The notes: generated from the sequence alone by a model not told the origin. Counted from the first letter of the stretch, positions 24,077 through 32,717 are shown. The stretch: 64,000 bases of DNA from Nocardia xishanensis NBRC 101358 (GCF_001613365.1 NZ_BDCF01000007.1:1-64000), one strand, 5' to 3'. Translations and numbers: made by a program.

Positions 24077-26599
24077 CTACTTGCACATTTCGTCGGCCGC
24101 GTTGACGTGCTCCAAGTCCGAGGGAAGTACGGTCGGCGTCGTGTCCGTCGAGGTGCTCGTCACGACGTTGGTGATCGCGTCACCGACCGGCGTCGGCGCC
24201 TTGACGGTCACACCGTTCACCGAGTCGACGCCGATGACGACCTCTACGATGCCGCCGAGATCGTCGGCGGCCTCGATCGTCGCGCCGGGGATCGAGGTGG
24301 CCACGGTGGCGGCCTCGGCCTCGAGACCCGCGGCGTAGCGGACCTTGGTCGTCTGCGAGGTGCCGTTGGCGTAGTTGCCGGTGTTGTAGATCGTGAAGCC
24401 TTGGTTGCCGAGCTTGGTGGCCGCCGTGCGCGCAAGGCCGTCGTGTCCCGAGCCGTTGGAGACCAGCAGGGAGACGGTGGACGGATCCACCGCGATGTGC
24501 TTCCCCGGCGTCGGTGCGGCCGGGGCGGGCGCAGGGGCGTCGTCCTGGGTGGTCGGCTTTTCGCCGGGCAGCGGCTGGTCGTCGCGGATCGCCTTGAAGA
24601 TCGCCTTGATGTCGGATTCCCGGGGGATCTCGTTGCCGTAGGAGGTGGTGCCCGCAGTCGGGACGGTGATGAACGTGACAGTGCCCGCGTCGATCTTCTG
24701 CAGCGAGCGTCCCAGCATCAGCAGATCCTCGGTTTTGACGGCGTCGACCCAGGTGTGCTTGCGGAACGCCTCGACGAAACCGTTCAGCTTGCCCGGATCG
24801 AAGAGCACCTTGCTCGACAGCGCGCCGCGCAGCAGGGAAGCCAGGAAACGCTGCTGCCGGTTGATGCGGTCGTAGTCGCTGCGCTCCTCGCCGTAGACGT
24901 GCCTGGCGCGTACGTAGTTCAGCGCGGTCTCGCCGTTGACGCGCTGCTTGCCCGGCTGCTCGAGCACGGTGCCGAGTACGCCGTCGACGAGCGGCTTGGT
25001 CGCGCACACCTCGACGCCGCCGATTTGGTCGACCATCGACTCGAAACCGGCGAAGTCGATGCCGATGAAGTGATTGATCGACGCGCCCGTCAGGCGCTGG
25101 ATCGTGGTGGTGAGGCACTTCGGGCCGCCGAGGGCGTAAACGGCATTGAGCTTGTCGCCCATGGCGGAGGGGAAGGTCTCGTTGGTGTAGGACTCCTTCT
25201 CGTTGTCCCACCCGTTGCACTTCGGCCTGGTCACGTCCAGGTCGCGAGGGAACGACACGACGACGACCCGGTTACGGGCCTTCGGGATGTGCACGAGCAT
25301 GGTGGTGTCCGCTCGCGCCCCCTCTGCATCGTCCAGGGTGCCCGCGCCGAGTTGTCCGTTGGCGCCCGCGCGGGTGTCGGTGCCGACGAGCAGATAGTTC
25401 TCGTCGCCGAGCTGGGCGTTGGAATCGACGATGTCCTCTGAGTTCTCGTCGAGGGCCGAGACCTGGGTGAAGCCGTTCGTGGTCGATTGCAGGTAGCTCC
25501 AACCGCCGCCGGTGATCAGCAGCACCAGCACCGCGACCAGCGCGGCGGACACCCGGCCCGCGGTCTTGAGCCGCCGCTGTCGCCGCTGCTTCGAGGCGGC
25601 CAGCCGGGAAAGCGGCGGGCTGACGGACTTGGACGGGGCCGCGAGCTTGGACGCGGCGGACTTTGCCGCCGGTTTGGATGTCGCGGCGGACTCGGTCGTC
25701 GGCCACTTCGTGGTCGCCGGGTCGGGCGCCTCCGACTCGTCGAGCGGCGGCAGTATGTCGGTGACTTCTTCGGCGGGCTCGGCCGGTTCGGTGGCCCGGC
25801 GCGGCGGCGTGGCGGGCGTCGCGCCGGTGATGTCCTCCACGACGGCGGACGGGGCGCGACGAGCTGGCCGACCGGGCGCGGCCTGCGCCGCGGGTCGACG
25901 CTTCGGCTCCTCGGGTCGGGCACCCGGCGCGGGTTTCGCCGGGGTGGATTCCGGTGCGCGGCGCTGAGGCGCTTGCGCTGCGTTGCGCTGTGTGGCGTTC
26001 GGCGCGCCGCCCTGGGCGCCATCGGGCGCGCGCCCCTGGGTCGCTTCAGGCGCGCGACGCTGGGTGCTTTCGGGCGCGCGGCGCTGAGTTGTTTCGGGTG
26101 CCTGGCGCTGAGCACTTTCAGGTGCACGTCGCTGAGCGGTTTCCGGCGCACCGCGCTGGGCGGTTTCGGGTGCGCGGCGCTGAGCGGCTTCGGGCGCAGC
26201 GCGCCGGGCGCCTTCCGGCGCCCGCTGGGTGCCTTCCGGCACGCCGCGCTGCGGACCCTTCGGCGCACCGCGTTGGGGGCCTTCTGGCGCGCGGCGTTGC
26301 TGCGGAGCGGGTCCATCGGGTGCGCGTCGCGGCGCGGTGGGATCGGCGGGGCGTGCGGGCGCGACGGCGCCCGGTGCGGTCTCCGCGCGACGCCTGCGAC
26401 CGGTGCGCTCGTTGTCGACCTTCTCGACCAGATCCTGAACTGTCAGCGGCGCGGAGCCCGCGTCGGCCCCGCCATCCGTGTGCCTGGAGCGCCGGGACGC
26501 CCGTGCGCCGTCTCGTTCGGGGTTCTCCGCCGTGGGATAGCGCTCCCACGGGGCGCGACCTCCGGGCCCTGGCGCACGCCCGTGCCGATCGTCACCCAC
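24077..26599 (-). CDS. LytR-CpsA-Psr (LCP) cell-wall ligase with repeat-rich N-terminus
   Basis: LCP enzymes attach arabinogalactan or other glycopolymers to peptidoglycan. The 840-residue protein has a cytoplasmic low-complexity N-terminus (about 1-350), one membrane helix (about 355-378, SAALVAVLVLLITGGGW), the extracellular LCP domain with VVSFPRDLDV and conserved Arg/Asp residues, and a C-terminal LytR_C domain (VSLLVSNGSGHDGLART). The N-terminus holds an 8-residue repeat of the form QRRAPEST, about 13 imperfect units. The start GTG at 26599 (or TTG at 26602) follows GAGG. It is the homologue of Rv0822c, with the N-terminal repeats probably specific to this lineage. Confidence 0.88.
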   Translation of the reverse strand: MGDDRHGRAPGPGGRAPWERYPTAENPERDGARASRRSRHTDGGADAGSAPLTVQDLVEKVDNERTGRRRRAETAPGAVAPARPADPTAPRRAPDGPAPQQRRAPEGPQRGAPKGPQRGVPEGTQRAPEGARRAAPEAAQRRAPETAQRGAPETAQRRAPESAQRQAPETTQRRAPESTQRRAPEATQGRAPDGAQGGAPNATQRNAAQAPQRRAPESTPAKPAPGARPEEPKRRPAAQAAPGRPARRAPSAVVEDITGATPATPPRRATEPAEPAEEVTDILPPLDESEAPDPATTKWPTTESAATSKPAAKSAASKLAAPSKSVSPPLSRLAASKQRRQRRLKTAGRVSAALVAVLVLLITGGGWSYLQSTTNGFTQVSALDENSEDIVDSNAQLGDENYLLVGTDTRAGANGQLGAGTLDDAEGARADTTMLVHIPKARNRVVVVSFPRDLDVTRPKCNGWDNEKESYTNETFPSAMGDKLNAVYALGGPKCLTTTIQRLTGASINHFIGIDFAGFESMVDQIGGVEVCATKPLVDGVLGTVLEQPGKQRVNGETALNYVRARHVYGEERSDYDRINRQQRFLASLLRGALSSKVLFDPGKLNGFVEAFRKHTWVDAVKTEDLLMLGRSLQKIDAGTVTFITVPTAGTTSYGNEIPRESDIKAIFKAIRDDQPLPGEKPTTQDDAPAPAPAAPTPGKHIAVDPSTVSLLVSNGSGHDGLARTAATKLGNQGFTIYNTGNYANGTSQTTKVRYAAGLEAEAATVATSIPGATIEAADDLGGIVEVVIGVDSVNGVTVKAPTPVGDAITNVVTSTSTDTTPTVLPSDLEHVNAADEMCK
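25943..26305 (-). repeat. 24-bp coding repeats in the LCP gene
   Basis: Imperfect 24-bp units encode octapeptides such as QRRAPETA, QRGAPETA, QRRAPESA, QRQAPETT and QRRAPEST, in frame within the cytoplasmic part of the LCP protein (about residues 100-220). The units vary enough to show they are not all recent copies. Confidence 0.75.
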
Positions 26600-26850
26600 C
26601 AACGAACCTCGCTTTTCGTCTTTGCTGCCGCCGGCGCCGAGCTCGAACCAGCATGACCGATTTCGCCAATGATAACGATTCCGCCACGGCGGGCCAGCCC
26701 GGAGAGAGATCGAATACGCCGCAAAGCCGTTTGCAATTCGCTGTTGTTCGGTAACCGGATGGTAGCGAAACCTGTGTCAAAACAGCCGGTACCAGGGAGG
26801 TTTCGGCGCGTGTCGGTTTGCCCGTCACCGCGGTGGTGGTTCCCGCTTGC

Positions 26851-27993
26851 TCAGCCTCCGCTGTGCATGACATCGGCCGCCGTCGGTACCGCGGGATCGT
26901 CCGGGTCGTCGAGCCAGCCGTGCGGCAGCGCGACCTTGCCGGGCGAACCCTGCCGCCCGCGCGGTCCCTCGGCGTCCTTCGGGAACGGAGCGGACGGATC
27001 GAGCTTGCCGATCAAATCGCCCAATTCGGTGAGACTGGACACGGTGGCGAAGGCGCGGCGCAGATCCGCGCCGACCGGGAAGCCCATCAGGTACCAGGCC
27101 ATGTGCTTGCGCAGATCGCGCATGGCCTTCTCTTCGCCGAGATGGTCGGACAGCAGGGCGCCGTGCCGGTGCAGCACCTCGCCGACCCGGCCTAGGTTCG
27201 GCGCCTCGGGCAGTTCCTGACCGCGCAACGCCGCCTGCAGTTCGCCGAACAACCACGGCCTGCCGAGGCAGCCGCGACCGACGACAACGCCGTCGCATCC
27301 GGTCTCCGCCATCATGCGGACCGCGTCGTCGGCGGAGAAGATGTCGCCGTTGCCGAGCACCGGGATGGTGGTCACCGCCTCCTTCAGCCGGGCGATGGCC
27401 GACCAGTCCGCCTGGCCGGAGTAGCGCTGGGCGGCGGTGCGCGCGTGCAGCGCGACGGCCTTGGCGCCCTCCGCCTCGGCGATGCGGCCCGCGTCCAGGT
27501 AGGTCAGGTGCTCGTCGTCGATGCCGATGCGGAACTTGACCGTAACCGGGACGCCCGCGGGCTCGGCCGCGCCGACCATCGCGCGCACGATCCGGCTGAA
27601 CAGCGCCCGCTTGTAGGGCAGGGCCGCGCCGCCGCCGAGACGGGTCACCTTCGGCACCGGGCAGCCCAGATTGAGGTCGATGTGATCGGCCCAGCCTTCG
27701 CCGACGATGATGCGCACGGCCTCGCCGAGCGTGGCCGGGTCGACACCGTAGAGCTGCATCGAGCGCGGGTGCTCGTCCTCGTCGAAGGACATCATGTGCA
27801 GCGTCTTCTCGTTGCGCTCCACCACAGCGCGCGCGGTGATCATCTCGCACACGTAGATGGAGGTGGAGCTGCCGAACTCGCGGCACAGCTTGCGGAAGGC
27901 CAGGTTGGTGATGCCCGCCATCGGCGCGAGCACCACCGGCGGATCGACCGGATACGGCCCGATCCGCAGCGTGGCCGGCGCCTCGGTAGTCAT
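26851..27993 (-). CDS. dus: tRNA-dihydrouridine synthase (DusB-like)
   Basis: This flavin enzyme reduces uridine to dihydrouridine in tRNA D-loops. The 380-residue protein has LAPMAGITNLAFRKL (FMN site), HIDLNLGCPVPKVTR with the catalytic cysteine C in GCP, and IPVLGNGDIFSADDA. It is the homologue of Rv0823c. I use the ATG at 27993; a GTG two codons upstream (27999) is also possible. The gene precedes the LCP gene on the same strand, with a gap of about 250 bp. Confidence 0.9.
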   Translation of the reverse strand: MTTEAPATLRIGPYPVDPPVVLAPMAGITNLAFRKLCREFGSSTSIYVCEMITARAVVERNEKTLHMMSFDEDEHPRSMQLYGVDPATLGEAVRIIVGEGWADHIDLNLGCPVPKVTRLGGGAALPYKRALFSRIVRAMVGAAEPAGVPVTVKFRIGIDDEHLTYLDAGRIAEAEGAKAVALHARTAAQRYSGQADWSAIARLKEAVTTIPVLGNGDIFSADDAVRMMAETGCDGVVVGRGCLGRPWLFGELQAALRGQELPEAPNLGRVGEVLHRHGALLSDHLGEEKAMRDLRKHMAWYLMGFPVGADLRRAFATVSSLTELGDLIGKLDPSAPFPKDAEGPRGRQGSPGKVALPHGWLDDPDDPAVPTAADVMHSGG

Positions 27994-28158
27994 CGTCACG
28001 CGTTCCAGTGTCTCATCAGGGGCTGCTCGACCCGGCGGCGCCGTGGCGTGACGTGCGCTGATTCACTCGAGACCGCGCGCGCACCTCACCGCTGTCCGAT
28101 GCGCTCGACGGCTTAGTCTGGGACAGTCAGCTGTATCCACACGACATCGGAGAATCCA

Positions 28159-28806
28159 TTGCCAGCCGAGGACATCGAACCGGGCACGCCCGGCGAGGAC
28201 AAGGCCGCCGCCGCGGAACAGCGTGAGAACACGTCGGACGTGCGCCTAGACAAGAAGGACGATCCAGCGCCCGCTCCCAAGTCCGGCGCGACAGTCTCCA
28301 TTCCGGTGTCGTCGATGCTATGGGGCGCGGCCGTCGGCGTACTCGGCGTGCTGACCGTGCTGTTCGCGGTCCTGTGGTGGTCGACCAAGAGCGATCTCGA
28401 CGAACGCGATCAGCGCGCCGCCGACGACCGCCGCGCCGAACAGGTCGCCACCGATTACGCGGTCGGCGCCGCGACCGTCAATTATCAGGACATCAATGCG
28501 TGGGTCGGCAAGCTGAAGGCCAACACCACTCCGCAGCTGGCGAACAAATTCGACGCGACGGCGCCCAAGCTGGAACAGATTCTGGTTCCGCTGAAGTGGA
28601 CGTCGACCGCGTCGCCCATTTCCGCCAAGGTCGTTTCCGAGGACAACGGCGTCTACAAGGTGAATGTCTTCGTGAACGTCAGCTCGACGAATGCGCAGAG
28701 CCCGGAAGGCGCGCAAACGACGGTCACCTACAACGTCACCGTGGACGAGAACGGCTGGAAGATCACCGATGTCGGTGGAACCGACGGCGCATTGCCGTTG
28801 CGCTGA
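28159..28806 (+). CDS. Mce-associated-like membrane protein
   Basis: This 215-residue protein has a charged cytoplasmic N-terminus (about 1-48), one membrane helix (about 50-72, SMLWGAAVGVLGVLTVLFAV) and an extracellular alpha/beta domain. This is the layout of Mce-associated proteins and other Corynebacteriales proteins with an NTF2-like outer domain. No mce genes are near, so the link is structural only. The start is TTG at 28159 with GGAG seven bases upstream. It is divergent from dus and convergent with desA. Confidence 0.65.
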   Translation: MPAEDIEPGTPGEDKAAAAEQRENTSDVRLDKKDDPAPAPKSGATVSIPVSSMLWGAAVGVLGVLTVLFAVLWWSTKSDLDERDQRAADDRRAEQVATDYAVGAATVNYQDINAWVGKLKANTTPQLANKFDATAPKLEQILVPLKWTSTASPISAKVVSEDNGVYKVNVFVNVSSTNAQSPEGAQTTVTYNVTVDENGWKITDVGGTDGALPLR

Positions 28807-28850
28807 ATGCCACCGAACCGAATGCCACCGAACGAATAGCCCGACAAAGC

Positions 28851-28883
28851 GCGCCGCCGCCGGAATGATTCCGGCGGCGGCGC
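28851..28883. terminator. Bidirectional terminator between the Mce-associated-like gene and desA
   Basis: A perfect 15-bp GC-rich stem (28851-28865 with 28869-28883) has a 3-base loop and is followed by TTTGCTTTT on the plus strand. It serves the plus-strand gene ending at 28806 and possibly desA, which ends at 28903 on the other strand. Confidence 0.85.
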
Positions 28884-28902
28884 TTTGCTTTTCGGCCCGT
28901 GA

Positions 28903-29868
28903 TCAGATCGCGGCGGTGCCCGCGAGTTCGCGCTTCTTGGCTTCGCGGGCGAGCATGCGGTCGCGCTGCTCTTCGAACTTGTCGACGTCCTTGCTCAGCT
29001 TTTCCAGGAAGTTGCCGAGCCGCTCGCGCACTTCCTCGCCACGGGCGGTGAAATCGTCGCGCTCGAAGATGTTCCACTTCTTCAGCACCGGCTGCACCAC
29101 CTCTTCGAGATGCTGGCGCAGGTCGTAGATGCCGTGCTTGGCCATCAGCACGCCGTTGCGGCGGAAGTTGGGCATGCCGGCGCCGGGCATCTGGAAGTTT
29201 TCCAGAATCAGCGTGATGGCCTCGATGGCTTGGTCGGGAGCCAGGTCGAGGGCGGCGCCGCACATGTTGCGGTAGAAGATCATGTGCAGGTTCTCGTCGG
29301 CGGCGACGCGCTGCAGCATGCGGTCGGCGATCGGGTCGTCGCAGACCTTGCCGGTGTTGCGGTGCGAAACGCGGGTGGCGAGTTCCTGGAAGGTCACGTA
29401 GGCCACCGAGTGCAGGAAGCCCGCGTCGGCCTCGGTGGGGGAGGCGAATCCGTTGGTCATGTGGACCATGCGGGCCTCTTCGAGGGCAACGGGATCCACG
29501 CCGCGGGTGACCACTAGGTAGTCACGCATGACGATGCCGTGCCGGTTCTCCTCGGCGGTCCAGCGGCCGACCCAGGTACCCCATGCGCCGTCCTGCGAGA
29601 AGTTCTCGGCGATCTCGCGATGGTAGGAGGGGAGGTTGTCCTCGGTGAGCAGGTTGGTGATCATGGCCGCCTTGGCGACCTCGCTCAGTCGAGACTGCTC
29701 AGGGTCCCAATCGATACCCCCGAGTGCGGCGAAGTTGCGGCCCTCGTCCCACGGGACGTAGTCGTGCGGATGCCATTCCTTTGCCATGGAGAGGTGCCGG
29801 TTGACGTTTTGTTCGGCAACCGGCTCCAACTCCGTGAGCAGCTCGAGTTGAGTCAGATCCCTTGCCAT
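28903..29868 (-). CDS. desA1: Acyl-ACP desaturase DesA (DesA1-like)
   Basis: This di-iron stearoyl-ACP-desaturase-family protein has 321 residues; in mycobacteria DesA1 introduces the double bond needed for mycolic acid maturation. The helix ligand motifs are visible: TEDNLPSYHREIAENF and TAEENRHGIVMRDYL in the first pair, and FQELATRVSHRNTG and AADENLHMIFYRNM in the second. AAGGG precedes the ATG at 29868. It is the homologue of Rv0824c. The upstream region holds two adjacent inverted repeats (29945-29956 and 29963-29975) that may bind a lipid-responsive repressor. Confidence 0.92.
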   Translation of the reverse strand: MARDLTQLELLTELEPVAEQNVNRHLSMAKEWHPHDYVPWDEGRNFAALGGIDWDPEQSRLSEVAKAAMITNLLTEDNLPSYHREIAENFSQDGAWGTWVGRWTAEENRHGIVMRDYLVVTRGVDPVALEEARMVHMTNGFASPTEADAGFLHSVAYVTFQELATRVSHRNTGKVCDDPIADRMLQRVAADENLHMIFYRNMCGAALDLAPDQAIEAITLILENFQMPGAGMPNFRRNGVLMAKHGIYDLRQHLEEVVQPVLKKWNIFERDDFTARGEEVRERLGNFLEKLSKDVDKFEEQRDRMLAREAKKRELAGTAAI

Positions 29869-29944
29869 GTAATAGCCCTTCATTGAGTGCGTGCACGCTT
29901 GCAGGTCGTCCCCCCGGGTAGACCGTGCTGATGCGGCCATACCT

Positions 29945-29975
29945 TACGGCACCGTAGGTGTGATGCGAAACGCAT
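29945..29975 (-). promoter_or_regulatory. Two inverted repeats upstream of desA
   Basis: TACGG-CA-CCGTA (29945-29956) and ATGCG-AAA-CGCAT (29963-29975) lie side by side 77-107 bases before the desA start. On the minus strand TAAGGT overlaps the first and could be a -10 box. In mycobacteria desA1 and desA2 are repressed by a TetR-type regulator (MadR) at a conserved palindrome; whether this is that site cannot be told from memory. Confidence 0.45.
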
Positions 29976-30759
29976 ACAGCTGGGAATCGGCGCCCGGTGA
30001 TGCACTTCATACGTCGTCATCGACGCTCGGCGCACCCTCCGAGTGTAAGCCGCTTCGAGCTTTGCGTCCGGTGACAGAAGGCACGTCCGCTCGCAGCGAC
30101 TTGTCTATCGGCGCGGGCCCGCCGGTGTTAGCTCGCTCGGGCCGGAAACCTCGCACGCCGCTCGCCACCGCCCATCGAGCAGCTGGCCGTGCACGCTGCC
30201 AGATCCGTCGCCTGCGTCTTTGACCAGCGCCTTTCCAGTCGCATGCCGCCAAGCTGTCCGCTGCCGCCGAACAGGTCCGCCGGGGTGTTGCCGATCGCGC
30301 GATGCCCGATGAGAGACTTTCGCTTCCGCTCCGCGCACCTCCTTCCAACGCCATCCGCGACGCTCGGGCCGCGCTCGATCAGCGGCCTCTCCGATCGCGG
30401 CGCCGCTGTCGTCGGCCGCCGAAACGGTCCGCCGAGGATGCTGTCTGTCGCGATGCTGCCCGACAGCAAACTTTGTGCTCCGGAACAAGCGTGTCTGCGC
30501 CGCCATCCGACTCCTCGGCCCAAGAACGCCAATGGGATCGGGTGGAGGCGGGCAGTCGAACCGCCTTGGCGATCGGGTCCGCAATCGTGCCGATCGGAGT
30601 CGGCGCTCGCTGCGGATCGGGCATTTCGCCGCAGGCCACCCTGTGGGTCGCTCGGACCGCGATGGCCTCGCCACGCCGAACTCGCGACGATCCCGGCAAC
30701 GCGAATGCCGCAGCGAATTAGTCGAAAGAACCCATCCGGCACCGCGGGTACCCCAGAAA
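29976..30759. other. Gene-poor stretch between desA and tRNA-Lys
   Basis: About 0.8 kb with no convincing protein gene. Open frames on both strands have odd, Arg/Pro/Ser-rich translations, no ribosome sites and no recognisable domain. A diverged direct repeat of about 45 bp recurs 152 bases apart (from 30263 and from 30415), suggesting decayed duplicated DNA. Composition is somewhat less GC-rich than in neighbouring genes. Possibly a relic of an element integrated next to the tRNA gene, but no integrase or attachment-site pair is seen. Confidence 0.5.
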
Positions 30760-30798
30760 CGCCGCAGGCGCCCGGAACGGGTCCGGGCGCCTGCGGCG
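30760..30798 (-). terminator. Terminator of tRNA-Lys
   Basis: A 17-bp perfect stem (30760-30776 with 30782-30798) with a 5-base loop, followed on the minus strand by GTTTCT. It starts 4 bases past the 3' end of the minus-strand tRNA-Lys. Confidence 0.8.
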
Positions 30799-30801
30799 GT
30801 G

Positions 30802-30874
30802 TGCCCCCAGTAGGGCTCGAACCTACGACCTGCGGATTAAAAGTCCGTAGCTCTACCAACTGAGCTATAGGGGC
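30802..30874 (-). tRNA. tRNA-Lys (TTT anticodon)
   Basis: 73-nt cloverleaf on the minus strand. The acceptor stem GCCCCTA pairs with TGGGGGC, the D arm is GCTCAGTTGGTAGAGC, the anticodon loop reads CTTTTAA (TTT), and the T arm contains GGTTCGAGCCC. CCA is not encoded. Confidence 0.97.
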
Positions 30875-31514
30875 GCGAAGGGCAAGTGTAGTGCGCGGTG
30901 TCCGTTTCCCCCAAGCCGGGCGGCGCCGAGTCGCGATGGGCGAGGTTCGGCGGGTGGCGGATGTGCGCGCGGCGCGGTTCGACGTGGGTGCGCGGGTGGG
31001 GTAACAAGGGACGCGGGCGACGTGGTGGTGCCGGTAAACAGTTGGCACCCAGCTTTGTTCATTCCTCCGGGAACTGGATATCATCCAATCATGTTGGCTT
31101 CCAGGGACTTTGGAATTGCAGAGGGTGGGAGACCGAAGCTCGGGGGAGCGCGCGGGCGGCGCGGGCGATGGTCGCGTGGAGGGCGGGCTGCCGTCGAGCC
31201 TGCCGGCCGGCTCGGGTGAACGGTGCTGGCACGCTGGTGAATTCGGAAATCCGGCGAGAGGCCGATTCTGATTGCGTGATGTTTGCTGTAACAGATATCC
31301 GAACTCGGCGGCTACCTGACTCTTCGGTTTGCCGCGTGTCGCAACGCGATTCCGGGTACGGTGACGCCTTGGTGAATTCCGGAAGAATCGCCGCCACACC
31401 CGGCGAACTGGAATTCGGCTTATCGTTGTTGTGCCCGAACGTGTCGCGACCGGTACGGCCGATCGTGGCGAACAAGGAGTCGATGCCGCAGGAGGCTGAT
31501 CCAAGACGATGTTT

Positions 31515-31548
31515 GCCCGGGTGCGCACCCCCTGCGGCGCACCCGGGC
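31515..31548. terminator. Strong hairpin upstream of the TetR gene
   Basis: A perfect 12-bp stem, GCCCGGGTGCGC (31515-31526) with GCGCACCCGGGC (31537-31548), extended with a bulge by GTTT (31511) and AAAC (31553). No clear T-run follows. It could be a terminator for a transcript not seen, or a structured 5' element of the TetR mRNA. Confidence 0.45.
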
Positions 31549-31586
31549 AGGCAAACTATACCAGCTGGTGTGTTTCAGGTTTTTCG

Positions 31587-31609
31587 CAAGTTTTCGTACC
31601 GAAAGTTTG
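31587..31609 (+). promoter_or_regulatory. Imperfect palindrome, candidate TetR operator
   Basis: CAAGTTTTCG (31587-31596) and CGAAAGTTTG (31600-31609) form a 23-bp palindrome matching at 8 of 10 arm positions around TAC. It lies about 120 bases before the gamma-butyrolactone-receptor-like gene, in AT-rich DNA. Such receptors usually repress their own promoter at AT-rich palindromes. Confidence 0.5.
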
Positions 31610-31724
31610 AAACTGGGCGAAAACCCGGTTTGAAGTATTGATAAAACTCATAACTTCGCGCCAAGGGTTCGTTCCTATGGGGGGCACCGATTGGCGGCGA
31701 GTAGGCTTCGGAGGCGTTTCGAGC

Positions 31725-32390
31725 ATGGCACGGCAGCAAGAGCGGGCCCGCCGGACACGTGCGGCGATTATCAGGTCCGCCGCCGTTGAGTTCGGGAAGA
31801 GCGGCTATGCCGCTGCATCGCTCAACCGCATATTGGAAGGTTCACGCGCGACCAAGGGGGCGATGTACTTCCATTTCGATTCCAAGGAAGATCTGGCCCG
31901 CGCGGTACTGGAAACGGCGATGGAGCGGTACCGGTCCTCGGCCGAACGCTGGCTCGCCAGAACCGATCTCGGTCCGCTGGACACCCTGCACGGGATGATC
32001 GACGAGATGGCGTTGCGGCTCGAGCACGACATCATCGTGCAGGCCGAGTACCGCTTGATCATCGAGCCGGACTTCTACCGCGACGTGAAATCCGGCGGCG
32101 GTCGCATCCTCGGCCGCGCGACCAGGGTGCTCGCCGTGCGCGCCATCGAACACGGGCAGCTGCGCGCCGACGCCGATCCGGACCGGTTCACCAGGACGCT
32201 GGCCGCGGCCCTCGCGGGCCAGCGTTACATGGTCGACCTCATGGGGGGCGCGGCCGATCTGCGCTCGCGCTTCCAGGAGGCGCTGGAGGTGGTGGTCGAC
32301 GCGATGGCCACCCCGGAGTGGGGCGCCGCGTTCCGCGTCGACGGCTGGCGGGCGTCTGCACGGCTGGAAGAGCTCGGTCTGGGCCTCTGA
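31725..32390 (+). CDS. TetR-family regulator, gamma-butyrolactone receptor-like
   Basis: This 221-residue TetR repressor has an N-terminal helix-turn-helix ending TKGAMYFHFDSKEDLARAVLE, the pattern found in gamma-butyrolactone receptors of the ScbR/ArpA/CprB group (MARQ start, T-K-G-A-x-Y-F-H-F). It would bind DNA until a small signalling molecule releases it. I start at the ATG at 31725, with GGAGG 11 bases upstream. No butyrolactone synthase (afsA/scbA) or biosynthetic cluster is adjacent, so it is an orphan here. tRNA-Glu follows. Confidence 0.8.
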   Translation: MARQQERARRTRAAIIRSAAVEFGKSGYAAASLNRILEGSRATKGAMYFHFDSKEDLARAVLETAMERYRSSAERWLARTDLGPLDTLHGMIDEMALRLEHDIIVQAEYRLIIEPDFYRDVKSGGGRILGRATRVLAVRAIEHGQLRADADPDRFTRTLAAALAGQRYMVDLMGGAADLRSRFQEALEVVVDAMATPEWGAAFRVDGWRASARLEELGLGL

Positions 32391-32484
32391 CCAGCAGATT
32401 TGGGAATCACGCCGATACTGTCATAAGCTATGCGAGCTCCCAACGGACAGCCGTTGAAAGCCGGTCCGGAGGAATCCGGGACGA

Positions 32485-32557
32485 GCCCCCTTCGTCTAGC
32501 GGCCTAGGACGCCGCCCTTTCAAGGCGGTAGCGCGGGTTCGAATCCCGTAGGGGGTA
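32485..32557 (+). tRNA. tRNA-Glu (TTC anticodon)
   Basis: 73-nt cloverleaf. The acceptor stem GCCCCCT pairs with AGGGGGT, including a G-U first pair; the anticodon loop reads CTTTCAA (TTC) and the T arm GCGGGTTCGAATCCCGT. First of a Glu-Asp-Phe cluster. Confidence 0.97.
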
Positions 32558-32586
32558 CGGTCTTCGGATCGTTGGAAGCAGAGCAA

Positions 32587-32660
32587 GGCCCTGTGGCGCA
32601 GTTGGTTAGCGCGCCGCCCTGTCACGGCGGAGGTCGCGGGTTCGAGTCCCGTCAGGGTCG
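32587..32660 (+). tRNA. tRNA-Asp (GTC anticodon)
   Basis: 74-nt cloverleaf. The acceptor stem GGCCCTG pairs with CAGGGTC, discriminator G, anticodon loop CTGTCAC (GTC), T arm GCGGGTTCGAGTCCCGT. It lies 29 bases after tRNA-Glu. Confidence 0.97.
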
Positions 32661-32717
32661 CAAGTCAGCGCCGGAGCAATCCGGCGCTTCGCGTTGGCAT
32701 TCGGAACGGGTGCCTGC

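Larger units (their letters stand above)
30875..31724. other. Gene-poor stretch between tRNA-Lys and the TetR gene
   Basis: About 850 bp without a supportable gene. Long open frames here (for example across 30898-31641) have no ribosome site and no family-like features. The stretch holds a strong hairpin at 31515-31548 and, near 31560-31650, an AT-rich region with a palindrome at 31587-31609 that probably contains the TetR promoter. Confidence 0.5.

Noticed and set aside
30189..30863. Plus-strand open frame ending GGVPPVGLEPTTCGLK
   Set aside because: The C-terminus is the translated antisense of tRNA-Lys, a well-known false-gene signature.
30128..31528. Minus-strand open frame of about 466 codons spanning the tRNA-Lys gene
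   Set aside because: It runs through a tRNA gene on the same strand and a terminator hairpin, lacks a ribosome site and has biased Arg/Pro/Ser composition.
31621..31631. Butyrolactone autoregulatory element AAACC-C-GGTTT before the TetR gene
   Set aside because: An 11-bp palindrome that only partly resembles published ARE sites; the longer palindrome at 31587-31609 is the better candidate, so this was not called separately.
30898..31641. Plus-strand open frame of 247 codons before the TetR gene
   Set aside because: No ribosome site or family features; it crosses a 12-bp hairpin and the probable TetR operator.
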